From: CAZCGA01 sp964498075
Lineage (GTDB): Bacteria; Desulfobacterota; Binatia; HRBIN30
Direction: 5' to 3'
Assembly: GCA_964498075.1 (NCBI GenBank)
Contig: CAZCGA010000053.1
Location: 1 to 37,283 of the forward strand
DNA length: 37,283 nucleotides
Shown: positions 9,470-17,297 of the stretch, piece by piece
Layout: every line of letters starts with the position of its first letter
Numbering within the stretch: the first letter of the stretch is position 1
Position numbers and translations under genes: made by a program
Notes under the pieces: model-generated
Told to the model about the DNA's origin: nothing
The model's input: the letters and a program-made list of their open reading frames with translations, nothing else
Database searches by the model: none

Positions 9470-10807
9470 TCAGGGCGCGCCGGCGGCGGTTGCACGGCGG
9501 CGGAGCGGGCCCTCGATGCGGATCTTGCGCAGGCGCCGGCCTTCGAGGACGACCACGGTCATCTTGTAGCCGGCCTCGGTGATCGCCTCGCCGCCCTTCG
9601 GGATGCGCTTGAGGCGCGCCAAGACCAGACCGGCAACGGTTCGATAGTCCGACGTCTCTTCGAAGGGCAGCTCGTAGCGTTCCTTCAAGTCATTCAGCGG
9701 CAGGGAGCCCTGGACGAGCAAGGAGCCGTCGGAGAGCTCCTGCACCGGCTGCTCTTCGTCGATGTCGAACTCGTCGCGGATCTCACCGACGATTTCCTCG
9801 AGCAAGTCCTCGATGGTCACGAGTCCGATGACCGTGCCAAACTCGTTGACGACGACCGCCATGTGGGTGCGCCGGGTTTGCAGCTCCCGGAGCAAGTCGC
9901 TGATCTGCATCGAATCCGGCACGAAGAAGGCCGGATGCATCACCGCCGCCAGCGATGCGGGTTGCGGCTTCTCGACTTCGCGGAGGAGATCTTTGATGTG
10001 CACGATGCCGATGACGTGGTCGAGCTCGCCCTGAAAGACCGGCATGCGGGAGAAGCCGGTCTCGACGAGATTTTTGAGGATCGCGGGCAACGGTGTGGAG
10101 GCGTCGATCGCATGCACCTCGGCACGCGGCACCATGACTTCGCGTACCGAGGTATCGGTGAACTCGAAGACGCTGTGGATCAGCTGGCGTTCGGCCTCGT
10201 CAAAGATGCCGTGCTGGGCGCCCTCATGGACCATTTGTTTGACCTCGGCTTCCGAGATGAACGCCTCCTCGGCGGTCGCGTGCTTGCCGAAGAGCCACAG
10301 CACGGCATCGGTCGACCGGGTGAGGAGGCGCACCAACGGCCCCGCGACCAATGAGAGGCGATGGATCGGGCCGCCGGAGAACAGCGCCAGCCGCTCGCTG
10401 TACCGCAGGGCCAGCGACTTGGGTGCGAGCTCGCCGACCACGAGCATGAAATACGAGATGAGGACGACCGTCACGCCGAGGGCCACGGTTTCGGCCCATT
10501 GCTGCAGCATGACGGGGAGCAGCTGGCGCACGAAGGGGCTGAGGTATCGAACCGACGCGGCGCCGCCGATGACCGACGCCATCGATCCCAATACGGTGAC
10601 GCCGATTTGAACGGTCGCCAGGAAGCGGTTCGGGTCCTCCTTCAGGGTCGCCACCGTATGCGCCGAAGAACGCCCTTCGGTGATGAGCTGCACGACGCGG
10701 CTCTTGCGCACCGCAACGATCGAGAACTCGGCTGCGGAGAAGAACCCGTTGGCCAGAATCAGGGCCGCGATTGCGACGACGTCAAGCCAGGCCGTATGGA
10801 CGTACAT
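9470..10807 (-). CDS. Hemolysin-family/CorC-type transporter with DUF21 and CBS domains
   Basis: This 445-residue inner-membrane protein belongs to the CNNM/CorC/HlyC group, linked to magnesium/cobalt efflux. The DUF21 (CNNM) transmembrane domain covers about 1-185, with hydrophobic segments near 8-30, 65-85 and 108-127 and the typical VGELAPKSLAL motif at 123-133. A pair of CBS domains follows (about 218-345). A CorC/HlyC transporter-associated domain (about 355-435) includes the DYRTVAG signature. The ATG at 10807 has a strong GGAGGAG Shine-Dalgarno; an upstream in-frame start does not. The 3' end is 4 nt from the convergent Omp85 gene. The substrate is not evident from sequence. Confidence 0.92.
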   Translation of the reverse strand: MYVHTAWLDVVAIAALILANGFFSAAEFSIVAVRKSRVVQLITEGRSSAHTVATLKEDPNRFLATVQIGVTVLGSMASVIGGAASVRYLSPFVRQLLPVMLQQWAETVALGVTVVLISYFMLVVGELAPKSLALRYSERLALFSGGPIHRLSLVAGPLVRLLTRSTDAVLWLFGKHATAEEAFISEAEVKQMVHEGAQHGIFDEAERQLIHSVFEFTDTSVREVMVPRAEVHAIDASTPLPAILKNLVETGFSRMPVFQGELDHVIGIVHIKDLLREVEKPQPASLAAVMHPAFFVPDSMQISDLLRELQTRRTHMAVVVNEFGTVIGLVTIEDLLEEIVGEIRDEFDIDEEQPVQELSDGSLLVQGSLPLNDLKERYELPFEETSDYRTVAGLVLARLKRIPKGGEAITEAGYKMTVVVLEGRRLRKIRIEGPLRRRATAAGAP

Positions 10808-10885
10808 GTCTCGGGCTCCTCCAGTCGGCGCCAAGGATAGCCGCGCCGTTCATTGTGGGCCAGCGCCCCGCGTGGAATCGGCGTC

Positions 10886-12178
10886 TCATGGTGCGTCGTT
10901 CAGACTCGGTTGGACGCCCTGGGTGACGTGGCGCTCGAAGAACTTGGTGAACTTCTTGCCGCTGACCGTGTTGACGGTGCGGCGGAAGGTCGCCGTGTCC
11001 ACCGTCCCACCGAGCTTCGCGAGTCGGGTGACGACATCGTCGAGTCGCTTCTTTCCGGCAGTGGCGTGCTGGATGCGCTGGTCGAGTGCGTACATGACCA
11101 GGGGTGCGCTGTTGTTGGTGGCGGCGTTGTCCGGCTGCCGCGTGAGGTCGACGTTCCAGGACCCGAAGCGCGCGAAGTACCCTAACGCCCGGCGGTACGC
11201 CGCCGCGTCGATGAGTCCGGCACGTCGTTGCAGCTCGAGCGAGTAGAACTCTGCGAGCCCTTCTTCGATCCAGTCTGCATCGGCGCCGGGCTTGTACGGC
11301 TGCAGCACGTGAAACATCTCGTGCAGGTAGGGAGAAGTTTTGTCCGGCGTACGCAGCGGGCGCTTGGCATGCATGTAGAAAGAGTGCTCGCCGCTGATGC
11401 CGCCGTGCCACATCGGGTCGGGGGCGCTGATCAGCAGCATGGTCTCCGTATCGGCTGCCAGGAGCTTCTTGAGGGCCGGCAAGGTGGCGCCGAAGAAATG
11501 GAAAAACTCGGCGGGCGCGAGCGCCGACCCGGGGGCGCGTGCGACGAGGACCATGGTGTCCGCGATCTCTTGGCGGTCGAGCGTGAATTTGCCAAGGGCG
11601 AACCAGCCGCGCGGTCGGTCGAGGATCTTGCCGGGCTCGTTGAGGCGATACATCTCCGGACCGATGACGGGCAACGCCGCGGCGCTGTGCCACCCGGCCG
11701 GGAGACGGAAGGTGAGCTGCGCACGCGACTTCGGCCCGCCGTTGCCGCGCGGTTCGCAATCGATGGCGATGCGCGGGAACATGTCGCGGGCGCGGGTGAC
11801 GATCCAGTCCGACGCAGCATAGCTGTCGTAGCGTTGATGCTGCCCGCGCACGTGGTTGATGCGCGCACGATAGGTGAGGTGGGCGTACGGCCCGCCGGGG
11901 AGCCAGCGCAGTCCGCCGGTGATTGGCTCCAGCTTGCCGGTTCCACGGAAGTGACCGAGGCGGTCCGCCGGGAAATGAAGCCGCAGCTCCCGCACTTCTT
12001 CAATACCCGACAGTTCCCAGCGGACCTGGGCAATCTCGGGACGCTTCTCCGAAATCGTCACGATGTAGTCGACCGAGAACGTGTCTTTGGCGACCGCCAC
12101 GGTCGCGCTCATTACGGCGACGAGGCTCATGCAGTTGGCGATCGTGGAGAGAAGATCTCTGCACTGCACGCGTGTCAA
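10886..12178 (-). CDS. Secreted gluzincin-like metallopeptidase (M61/M1-like)
   Basis: The 430-residue product carries a signal-peptide-like N-terminus ending near residue 31. An all-beta N-terminal half (32-215) resembles the M61 peptidase N-domain. An HExxH zinc motif (HEMFH, 286-290) is followed by WIEEGLAEF (303-311), whose Glu305/306 is placed like the third zinc ligand of gluzincins. The family is inferred from these motifs only; activity and substrate are unknown. Two starts are possible. The TTG at 12178 overlaps the stop of the upstream TlpA-like gene (TTGA), suggesting coupling. The ATG at 12130 still leaves a usable signal peptide but lacks a clear ribosome-binding site. The gene is the last of the lgt-tlpA set, so the protein probably acts in the periplasm. 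Confidence 0.75.
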   Translation of the reverse strand: MTRVQCRDLLSTIANCMSLVAVMSATVAVAKDTFSVDYIVTISEKRPEIAQVRWELSGIEEVRELRLHFPADRLGHFRGTGKLEPITGGLRWLPGGPYAHLTYRARINHVRGQHQRYDSYAASDWIVTRARDMFPRIAIDCEPRGNGGPKSRAQLTFRLPAGWHSAAALPVIGPEMYRLNEPGKILDRPRGWFALGKFTLDRQEIADTMVLVARAPGSALAPAEFFHFFGATLPALKKLLAADTETMLLISAPDPMWHGGISGEHSFYMHAKRPLRTPDKTSPYLHEMFHVLQPYKPGADADWIEEGLAEFYSLELQRRAGLIDAAAYRRALGYFARFGSWNVDLTRQPDNAATNNSAPLVMYALDQRIQHATAGKKRLDDVVTRLAKLGGTVDTATFRRTVNTVSGKKFTKFFERHVTQGVQPSLNDAP

Positions 12179-12729
12179 CCGCCTGCGGGTGCGGGCTCAC
12201 CGGCTGCCTGGGTCGTGCCGGCATCGAGGAGGCGGCTGAAAAACTCGAGCGCCTGATCGCTCGCCCAGTCTTCCGGTCCGATCATGTGTTGTACTACGCG
12301 GCCGTCGCGGTCGATGACGAAGGTCTCCGGGTAGCCGGTGACGCCGTAGCGCGGGGGTACGACGCCTTCGGGATCGAGCAGGATCGGAAACGTGATGCCG
12401 ATCTGGTCGACGAATGGACGTACGGCGGCGTGCCCGTCCTCATCTTCGCTGACCGCGAGCATGACGAAGGCCTTCCCCTTCATGCGGCGGAAGAGACGCT
12501 CCATTGATGGCATTTCCATTCGGCACGGCGGGCACCACGTGGCCCACACATTCAGGAAGACCACCCTGCCGCGGAAATCGGCCAGATGGTGGGTTCGGCC
12601 GTCGAGGTCCTGCAACGTGAAATCGGGAGCTGGGAACCCGGCCCGCCCACTCGCCTGCCGCTGCTGGTAGTAGAACGCTGCGGCTAGGGCAACCAGCAGG
12701 AAACCGAACGGCAAGCCCCAACGCTTCAT
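12175..12729 (-). CDS. TlpA/ResA-like membrane-anchored thioredoxin
   Basis: This 184-residue protein has one N-terminal hydrophobic anchor (about 5-20) and a periplasmic thioredoxin fold of the AhpC-TSA/redoxin-TlpA type. The active site is WCPPC (Cys66 and Cys69) in the context WATWCPPCRMEMP, and a cis-Pro region appears as GYPETFVID. Such proteins act as thiol-disulfide reductants, for example in cytochrome c maturation, or as general periplasmic oxidoreductases. The ATG at 12729 overlaps the stop of lgt by four bases (ATGA), a clear sign of translational coupling. The stop overlaps the probable start of the downstream peptidase gene. No ccm genes are nearby, so the exact client is unknown. 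Confidence 0.93.
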   Translation of the reverse strand: MKRWGLPFGFLLVALAAAFYYQQRQASGRAGFPAPDFTLQDLDGRTHHLADFRGRVVFLNVWATWCPPCRMEMPSMERLFRRMKGKAFVMLAVSEDEDGHAAVRPFVDQIGITFPILLDPEGVVPPRYGVTGYPETFVIDRDGRVVQHMIGPEDWASDQALEFFSRLLDAGTTQAAGEPAPAGG

Positions 12730-13517
12730 CGTTTCGAGGGGGTGAGCGTGGCGCTGGCGTGCAGTTCGAGTCCGCGGGCAGAGAGCAGCTTCCAGGTGCC
12801 AATCGTGATCAGCGCGAGGCTGATGAGCTGCGCCTCCGTCAGGCCGAGGACCACGTCCGGGTTGATGCGCATGAGCTCGATCAGAAATCGCGCGCTGGAG
12901 GCGAGCACGAGATACCACCAGAAGAGGGTGCCGTCTGGATGGCGGCGCGTTCGAATCGACCAGAGGAATGCAAACACCGCGACGTAGGCGAGGCATTCAT
13001 ACAGCGGGGTCGGGTGCACACGCACGCCGGGGGGATAGTGCCACCCAACGATGGCATTGGGGTACGCCATGCCCCATGGCAGTGTGGTTTCGGTTCCCCA
13101 GTCACCGTCCCCGGCCAGCTCGCAGCCGATCCGGCCGATGCCGTGTGCGAGCACCAACCCCGGAGCGATACAGTCGACGGTCGCCAACCACGGAAGCCCA
13201 CGTTGCCGGATCGTCCAGGTGACCGCGAGGAAGCCGCCGATGAGTCCGCCGTACCAGACGAAGCCGGCGCCGCTGAAGAGCGTGCGGAGCGGATGGTTGA
13301 TGAACTCACTCCAGTCATCGGCGATTGCGAAGAGGCGCGCGCCCACGAGTCCGCCCACCGCAGCCCAGAAAACCATGGTCGAGGCCAGCTCGCCGTCCAT
13401 ACCTTTGCGCGTGAGCTCCTTGGCAGTCAGGTAGGCGGCGGTCATGAACGCGATCGCCATCATCAGACCGTAGCTGTAGATGGTGATCGGTCCGAACTGC
13501 AGCAGAACGGGATACAT
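12726..13517 (-). CDS. lgt: Prolipoprotein diacylglyceryl transferase
   Basis: Lgt transfers diacylglycerol from phosphatidylglycerol to the lipobox cysteine of prolipoproteins, the first step of lipoprotein maturation in the inner membrane. The 263-residue product has the usual seven or so hydrophobic segments. It shows the GFVWYGGLIGG motif (85-95) and the Lgt signature region HGIGRIGCELAGDG (125-138), which contains the essential Arg129. A C-terminal PTPLYECL motif is also typical. The signature has Cys132 where Asn is common, a variation seen in some lineages. The ATG at 13517 fits the family N-terminus (MYPVLLQFGPITIYSYG). It heads a minus-strand set with the TlpA-like thioredoxin and peptidase genes, joined by overlapping stop and start codons. 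Confidence 0.96.
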   Translation of the reverse strand: MYPVLLQFGPITIYSYGLMMAIAFMTAAYLTAKELTRKGMDGELASTMVFWAAVGGLVGARLFAIADDWSEFINHPLRTLFSGAGFVWYGGLIGGFLAVTWTIRQRGLPWLATVDCIAPGLVLAHGIGRIGCELAGDGDWGTETTLPWGMAYPNAIVGWHYPPGVRVHPTPLYECLAYVAVFAFLWSIRTRRHPDGTLFWWYLVLASSARFLIELMRINPDVVLGLTEAQLISLALITIGTWKLLSARGLELHASATLTPSKR

Positions 13518-13694
13518 GGGCGCGGATGATAGCCCACGGGGTGATCCCAATCTAGTCGAGAGCGGGCTGCCGGCGAGCCCCACGGCGCGGCTGCCGATCC
13601 CGCCAGATGCTCCTTTCGAAGCACCATTTAACTATTCAATATATGGGAGGATTTGTCTTCCATCTTCGGATGCACGCGGGCCACGTTCATTGCG

Positions 13695-13723
13695 TTGACA
13701 TTGCGCCGGCCCCTCACTATACC
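13695..13723 (+). promoter_or_regulatory. Sigma-70-type promoter for the putative metallopeptidase gene
   Basis: The -35 box TTGACA (13695-13700) is exactly consensus, and TATACC (13718-13723) lies 17 bp downstream as the -10 box. Transcription would begin near 13730, about 30 nt before the ATG at 13759, with a GGAG ribosome-binding site at 13746-13749. This is among the best matches to consensus in the window. Confidence 0.7.
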
Positions 13724-13758
13724 TGCGGGCGACGACGGCGTCCGGGGAGTCCAATTCG

Positions 13759-14193
13759 ATGCGTATGATTCTACCGCCGCTGCGGGAACGGCGCGTGATC
13801 CACCGCCACCTGAGCACGTTTTTCCGGGGGCACACGACAGCGGATTTCAACCGCGCCGTGAGCGCCATGTGCCGCTTCTACGGCCTCAGACGTCCGCGGG
13901 TCGAGTGGTTCGAGTACATCGATTGGGGACGTGCAGCCGGAAAGACCTATGAGGACGGCAAGATCCACCTCGTACATCCCGAGAACTGGAAGAACGGGCG
14001 CAAGTACAATTCGGAACACCAGTGGGTCAATGCGGTCTATCACGAGATGGGGCACTACGTGTTCTGGACGGATGCGGAGCGCAAGGCCGACACCTTCGCC
14101 TTCCGCATGGCGAAGGGCGTGAGCAATGGTCATCATCGCCAAAGCGGCCAGCGCTCACGGAGCTCGGAAAATGGCAAAGAAGCCCGCCGATGA
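13759..14193 (+). CDS. Small putative zinc metallopeptidase, ImmA/IrrE-like
   Basis: The 144-residue protein has an HExxH motif (HEMGH, 95-99) followed by DAERKADTFAFRM (105-117), in which Glu108 could be the third zinc ligand. That spacing and the ExxADxFA pattern resemble ImmA/IrrE (DUF955) peptidases, which cleave repressors or regulate DNA-damage responses. The preceding TYEDGKIHLVHPENW stretch (63-77) also recalls the strand before the active helix in ImmA and SprT proteins. No signal peptide is seen, so it is probably cytoplasmic. The ATG has GGAG at 9-nt spacing and a near-consensus promoter. Its last 23 nt overlap the next gene. The C-terminal 25 residues are polar and probably non-structural. 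ImmA/IrrE membership is inferred from short motifs. Confidence 0.65.
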   Translation: MRMILPPLRERRVIHRHLSTFFRGHTTADFNRAVSAMCRFYGLRRPRVEWFEYIDWGRAAGKTYEDGKIHLVHPENWKNGRKYNSEHQWVNAVYHEMGHYVFWTDAERKADTFAFRMAKGVSNGHHRQSGQRSRSSENGKEARR

Positions 14194-14731
14194 AAAAGGG
14201 GCGCAGCCGACGGTCGCGAATCGGTGGTGGGTTGACCTCGGCGGCACTGAGAAGAACAAGCCAAAGCGACCGCCGGGACCGGCGGGCAGCCAGTTCTTTC
14301 AGGTAGCCCACGACTTCGAACAAGAGCGCGCCCGTGAGCGCCTGACTGACAACAACTGGAAGCTGTTGACCGCAGCCGATCCACCGGAGGGCGGCTGGGG
14401 CTACGTGCGGCTGGCGGAAACCTCCTACCCGGAGCGGGAGCTGGAACGAGTGAAGAAGCTGGTGGCGCTGCCTCCCTATGCGCGCGGTGCGATCGTCGAT
14501 TGCGGCCGTTCGATCCGTATTCTGGTGACGGGGACTCCCTCTGGCGAGCGCCTGCTCGAGTTGGCGTTGGGTGAAGCGCCGTCGTTCGATTGCTGGATAC
14601 GTAACGAATGGGTTCGTGAAGTCGTTTTCGAGGACGCGGACAAAGCACTCAAGGCATTGCAGGGTTTCATACGGGAGTACTTGTCATCGGAAGGCATCGC
14701 GCGCTCTGAAGCCATCGCTGCGCGTGCCTGA
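14171..14731 (+). CDS. Conserved-looking hypothetical protein, cytoplasmic
   Basis: I do not recognise this 186-residue protein. It starts with a basic, disordered segment (MAKKPADEKG...; 1-40). A mixed alpha/beta region follows, with WWVDLGG near 20, an amphipathic helix at about 53-68 and a C-terminal acidic helix (ADKALKALQGFIREYL, about 157-172). There is no signal peptide or membrane segment. The ATG at 14171 has a GGAG ribosome-binding site (14159-14162) at 8-nt spacing and lies within the end of the upstream metallopeptidase-like gene. The two are therefore probably translated together, and this protein could be its partner or substrate, by context only. An upstream in-frame ATG at 14126 lacks a good site. 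Confidence 0.65.
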   Translation: MAKKPADEKGAQPTVANRWWVDLGGTEKNKPKRPPGPAGSQFFQVAHDFEQERARERLTDNNWKLLTAADPPEGGWGYVRLAETSYPERELERVKKLVALPPYARGAIVDCGRSIRILVTGTPSGERLLELALGEAPSFDCWIRNEWVREVVFEDADKALKALQGFIREYLSSEGIARSEAIAARA

Positions 14732-14792
14732 GGCACCTCGATTGGGCAGTTGGGTGCGGAGTCGATGGTGGGCGCCGTGCGGGGCTGGGGGT

Positions 14793-15086
14793 TTATTGAG
14801 GGCCAATTCGACGGGGTGTGCGGCTCGCACTTCGGCGTGCGCGGGATATGGGATCAAAATCTAGCTGCCAGAACCTGCGCACGCCGAAGTAGTAGCAGCA
14901 CAGCTCATTGTCCATATCGTTGTTGAACGTCCTCTGGTGCCCATCGTCAAACAGGATGCGCACCAAACACGTACCGCCAGGCACCGAAGAAGTCATCTCT
15001 TCAACGACGACCCCTTCGCCCCACTCCTCGTAGCTGCGGTGTGCGACCTTGTCGCCGAGCCGTAGATATATGCGCTTGCCACTCAT
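14793..15086 (-). CDS. Small DUF3553-like (SH3-like barrel) protein
   Basis: The 97-residue product has a short beta-rich core (about 7-60) with the pattern LGDKVAHRSYEEWGEGVVV then VRILFDDGHQRTF. This resembles DUF3553, a small SH3/KOW-like barrel found alone or at helicase C-termini; the match is by eye only. After YFGVRRFW (66-73) the tail is Arg/Ser-rich and looks unlike the core. A 14-nt inverted repeat (14829-14842 and 14877-14890) lies in this tail, so the true end may have been altered. The ATG at 15086 is preferred to an in-frame GTG at 15110; neither has a strong ribosome-binding site. It lies 82 nt downstream of the pilX stop on the same strand. Confidence 0.6.
   Translation of the reverse strand: MSGKRIYLRLGDKVAHRSYEEWGEGVVVEEMTSSVPGGTCLVRILFDDGHQRTFNNDMDNELCCYYFGVRRFWQLDFDPISRARRSASRTPRRIGPQ
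14829..14890. repeat. Inverted repeat, 14-bp arms
   Basis: The arms ACTTCGGCGTGCGC (14829-14842) and GCGCACGCCGAAGT (14877-14890) are perfect reverse complements. With one G-U pair the plus-strand stem can extend to 17 bp around a 28-nt loop. It lies about 100 nt after the plus-strand gene ending at 14731 and inside the 3' coding part of the minus-strand DUF3553-like gene. No T-run follows on the plus strand, so it is not a classical intrinsic terminator. Confidence 0.75.
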
Positions 15087-15168
15087 GTGAGGCGAGTGGC
15101 TGCCTATCACGAACGCGATGCGTCGGGGAAGAGGCGAGTCGGGCAGCGCAGCGATTTGGGCGCCGCGC

Positions 15169-17289
15169 TTACTTGAACTCTTCGGTGAAAAGCACCTGCT
15201 GCACGTACACGAAGCGCGGCGTCAGGGGTGGGAGGTTGGCCGCGTTGTTGAAGTCCGTTTCGTAGTTGTAGGAGCGGCTGGGTGGGTTGTAGATGTTACA
15301 CCCGCTGCCGGTGGAGCCGCCGGTGCCACACCAGCTGCCGTTCACGTGTCGTGGGAGCCCCAGGCTGACGAATGATCCGCGGTAGGTGATGGTGGTGCCG
15401 CCCCAGCCTTCGTGAAAGCGCGGATAGTTTTCGAGTCCACCATTATACCCGGAGCTGCCGCCGCCGGCGATGGTGTCATCCATGCCGCCGATGAATGCGG
15501 TGTTGTAGACCGTGTTGGCCGCGTTGCGTGCACCGCCCAGCGAGGTGTTGCTTTGGGCGTCGTTGGTCAACGTTCCCGCTCCAGGGGTCCCCGCTTGCCA
15601 GTACGCGTTGGAAAGCACGTTGATGCTGTCGCCGATGACGGCGGTGGGCTGCTTGCCGGTGGCCAGGGTTGCCGCGCTGTTGTAGCTGCCGAGGACATAG
15701 ATGGCTTGATCGCTCACGACCGTGACCCCGGTAGGGTCGGCACCCATGTTAGGAAAGGGCAGGAACGCCGAGCCGAATACGCGGACGCCGTAATGATTGG
15801 CCGCCGAGTTGGACTCAGGGCCCTGTACGGAGAGGAAGAGGACAATGCCGCCGTCGGTTCGATCGGCTGGGTCGAAGAGTCGGTTGGCTGCGGGCTGGTC
15901 CATGTTCCAGTGAAGGAGGTCCTGAAGGTTCACGTTGAGCAAGTACATCCACTTGCGCTCACGCCAGTTGTAGAATCCGCCGCGGCGGTAGTCGTAGTCG
16001 ACCGACGTGGAGGTGGCGACCATTGTGGTGCCGGTGCCGTAGACGCGGTTGTTGTTGGCGAAGGCAGGGGCGTAGCAGGTGGCGGTGCCGTTGGTGCAGA
16101 CCGGATTGGCATCACTGCAATTGCATGCGCCTGGACCGCCCAGAACGGTGGGACGATCGGTATAAAAGATGGGCCGAGTCCTTTGGAACGAACTCTTGCC
16201 TGCGGTCCAGTTCCAACCGCTATCCGACATGAAGGCGCGGAGACGTGCGGTCTGCACGACATCTTGCGCACCAGCCACGTCCTGCACCTCGATGAGATTG
16301 ATTCCGGTCGCTCCCAGAATTCCGCCGGGTGCAACAATCGTGTTGTTGAGGTTCAAGACGATCCGCAAATCCGCCTTCGTCCAATAGGTCCCGCTGCCCT
16401 TCGCGTCGATGTCGGGCTCTGGAATCGCGATGCTCGATACCTGGTTGATGATGTCGCCCTTCCAGCTTGCCAGCTCGGACGACGGCACCTTCCGGGTCGA
16501 ACCGCTTCCACCAACTGCGGGGTAGCTCGGAGCTGCGGTGCAATTGAGACCCAGCGGATCGAGATCTCCGCCCAATGGAGAGACTTTGTCTTCGAGCTTG
16601 TCGATCACCACCTTCCCATCGTCGCAAACGTTGGCGCGTTTACGGCCTCGGTAGATGTCCTGCTGTGCCGACACTTGAACCGTGGTGTTGGTCGCCACGT
16701 TGTCGTTAATGGTGAGCGTTGAGCCGTCCGCGTCGAGGTAGAGGCTGCCATTGGTGTGCACGCGGCCGGTCAAAGTCATATCCGCACCGGGCGCGATCTC
16801 GAGGTCGCCCTTGTAGAAGGCAACGAACTGGAACAGAGGAATGTAGCCGACCTTGAACTCAGCGTTGACACGGGACTCGGTCTCGCCGTTCGATAGAGCC
16901 GCCGAGCCGACAATGTAATCGTATTCTTGCGAGCTGAGGCCGCCGAAGAGCTGTCCGGCGGGAATGGTGAGGGAGGTCGGATTTCCCGCTGTCTCGGTGA
17001 TCTGGAAGTTCACCGTGCGGCTGCCGACGGTGATCGAGTGAGGGGCGAAGTCCGAGCCGGTTGGCACATTGAAGTTGAGGAAGATGTTGCGGTAGTCGCC
17101 CATGGCCCGATTCAGCCCGGATTCGGCGGCGTAGAATCCTTTGGTTGCCCGGTCGTAGCCGCCCCGCAGCCCCATGTCCATGTTGATCGATGTCGTCAGG
17201 GACGCCACTATGCCCATCAGCAGGGCGAGGATCAGCATCACGGCCAACAGGGCGAAGCCCGATTCCTCAGCACGGTGGTGCGTGTCCAT
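15169..17289 (-). CDS. PilX-like type IV pilus minor pilin/assembly protein, unusually long
   Basis: The 706-residue protein starts with a type III (prepilin) signal: a short basic leader, Gly11/Phe12 at the cleavage site, and a hydrophobic helix (FALLAVMLILALLMGIVAS). Position +5 is Ala, not Glu. Tip-type subunits such as GspK/PilX commonly lack Glu5. A PilX N-terminal region follows, with ATKGFYAAESGLNRAM (about 44-59). The remaining 600 or so residues form a large secreted beta-rich domain with many Asn, Thr and Gly and several Cys. Typical PilX proteins are nearer 200 residues, so this is a large variant. The ATG at 17289 has GAGGA at good spacing. A TTG at 17301 overlapping the pilW stop is an alternative. 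It ends the fimT-pilV-pilW-pilX operon; no pilY1 or pilE follows here. Confidence 0.85.
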   Translation of the reverse strand: MDTHHRAEESGFALLAVMLILALLMGIVASLTTSINMDMGLRGGYDRATKGFYAAESGLNRAMGDYRNIFLNFNVPTGSDFAPHSITVGSRTVNFQITETAGNPTSLTIPAGQLFGGLSSQEYDYIVGSAALSNGETESRVNAEFKVGYIPLFQFVAFYKGDLEIAPGADMTLTGRVHTNGSLYLDADGSTLTINDNVATNTTVQVSAQQDIYRGRKRANVCDDGKVVIDKLEDKVSPLGGDLDPLGLNCTAAPSYPAVGGSGSTRKVPSSELASWKGDIINQVSSIAIPEPDIDAKGSGTYWTKADLRIVLNLNNTIVAPGGILGATGINLIEVQDVAGAQDVVQTARLRAFMSDSGWNWTAGKSSFQRTRPIFYTDRPTVLGGPGACNCSDANPVCTNGTATCYAPAFANNNRVYGTGTTMVATSTSVDYDYRRGGFYNWRERKWMYLLNVNLQDLLHWNMDQPAANRLFDPADRTDGGIVLFLSVQGPESNSAANHYGVRVFGSAFLPFPNMGADPTGVTVVSDQAIYVLGSYNSAATLATGKQPTAVIGDSINVLSNAYWQAGTPGAGTLTNDAQSNTSLGGARNAANTVYNTAFIGGMDDTIAGGGSSGYNGGLENYPRFHEGWGGTTITYRGSFVSLGLPRHVNGSWCGTGGSTGSGCNIYNPPSRSYNYETDFNNAANLPPLTPRFVYVQQVLFTEEFK

Positions 17290-17297
17290 TGCGATCC

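Noticed and set aside
9257..10354. Plus-strand open frame spanning the Omp85 end and the CorC/HlyC gene
   Set aside because: It is out of frame with the Omp85 gene and antisense to a well-supported CBS-domain gene.
15412..16722. Plus-strand open frame of about 436 codons opposite pilX
   Set aside because: It mirrors the pilX coding strand, which has a clear prepilin signal and operon context. The plus frame shows Val/Gly/Ala bias without motifs.
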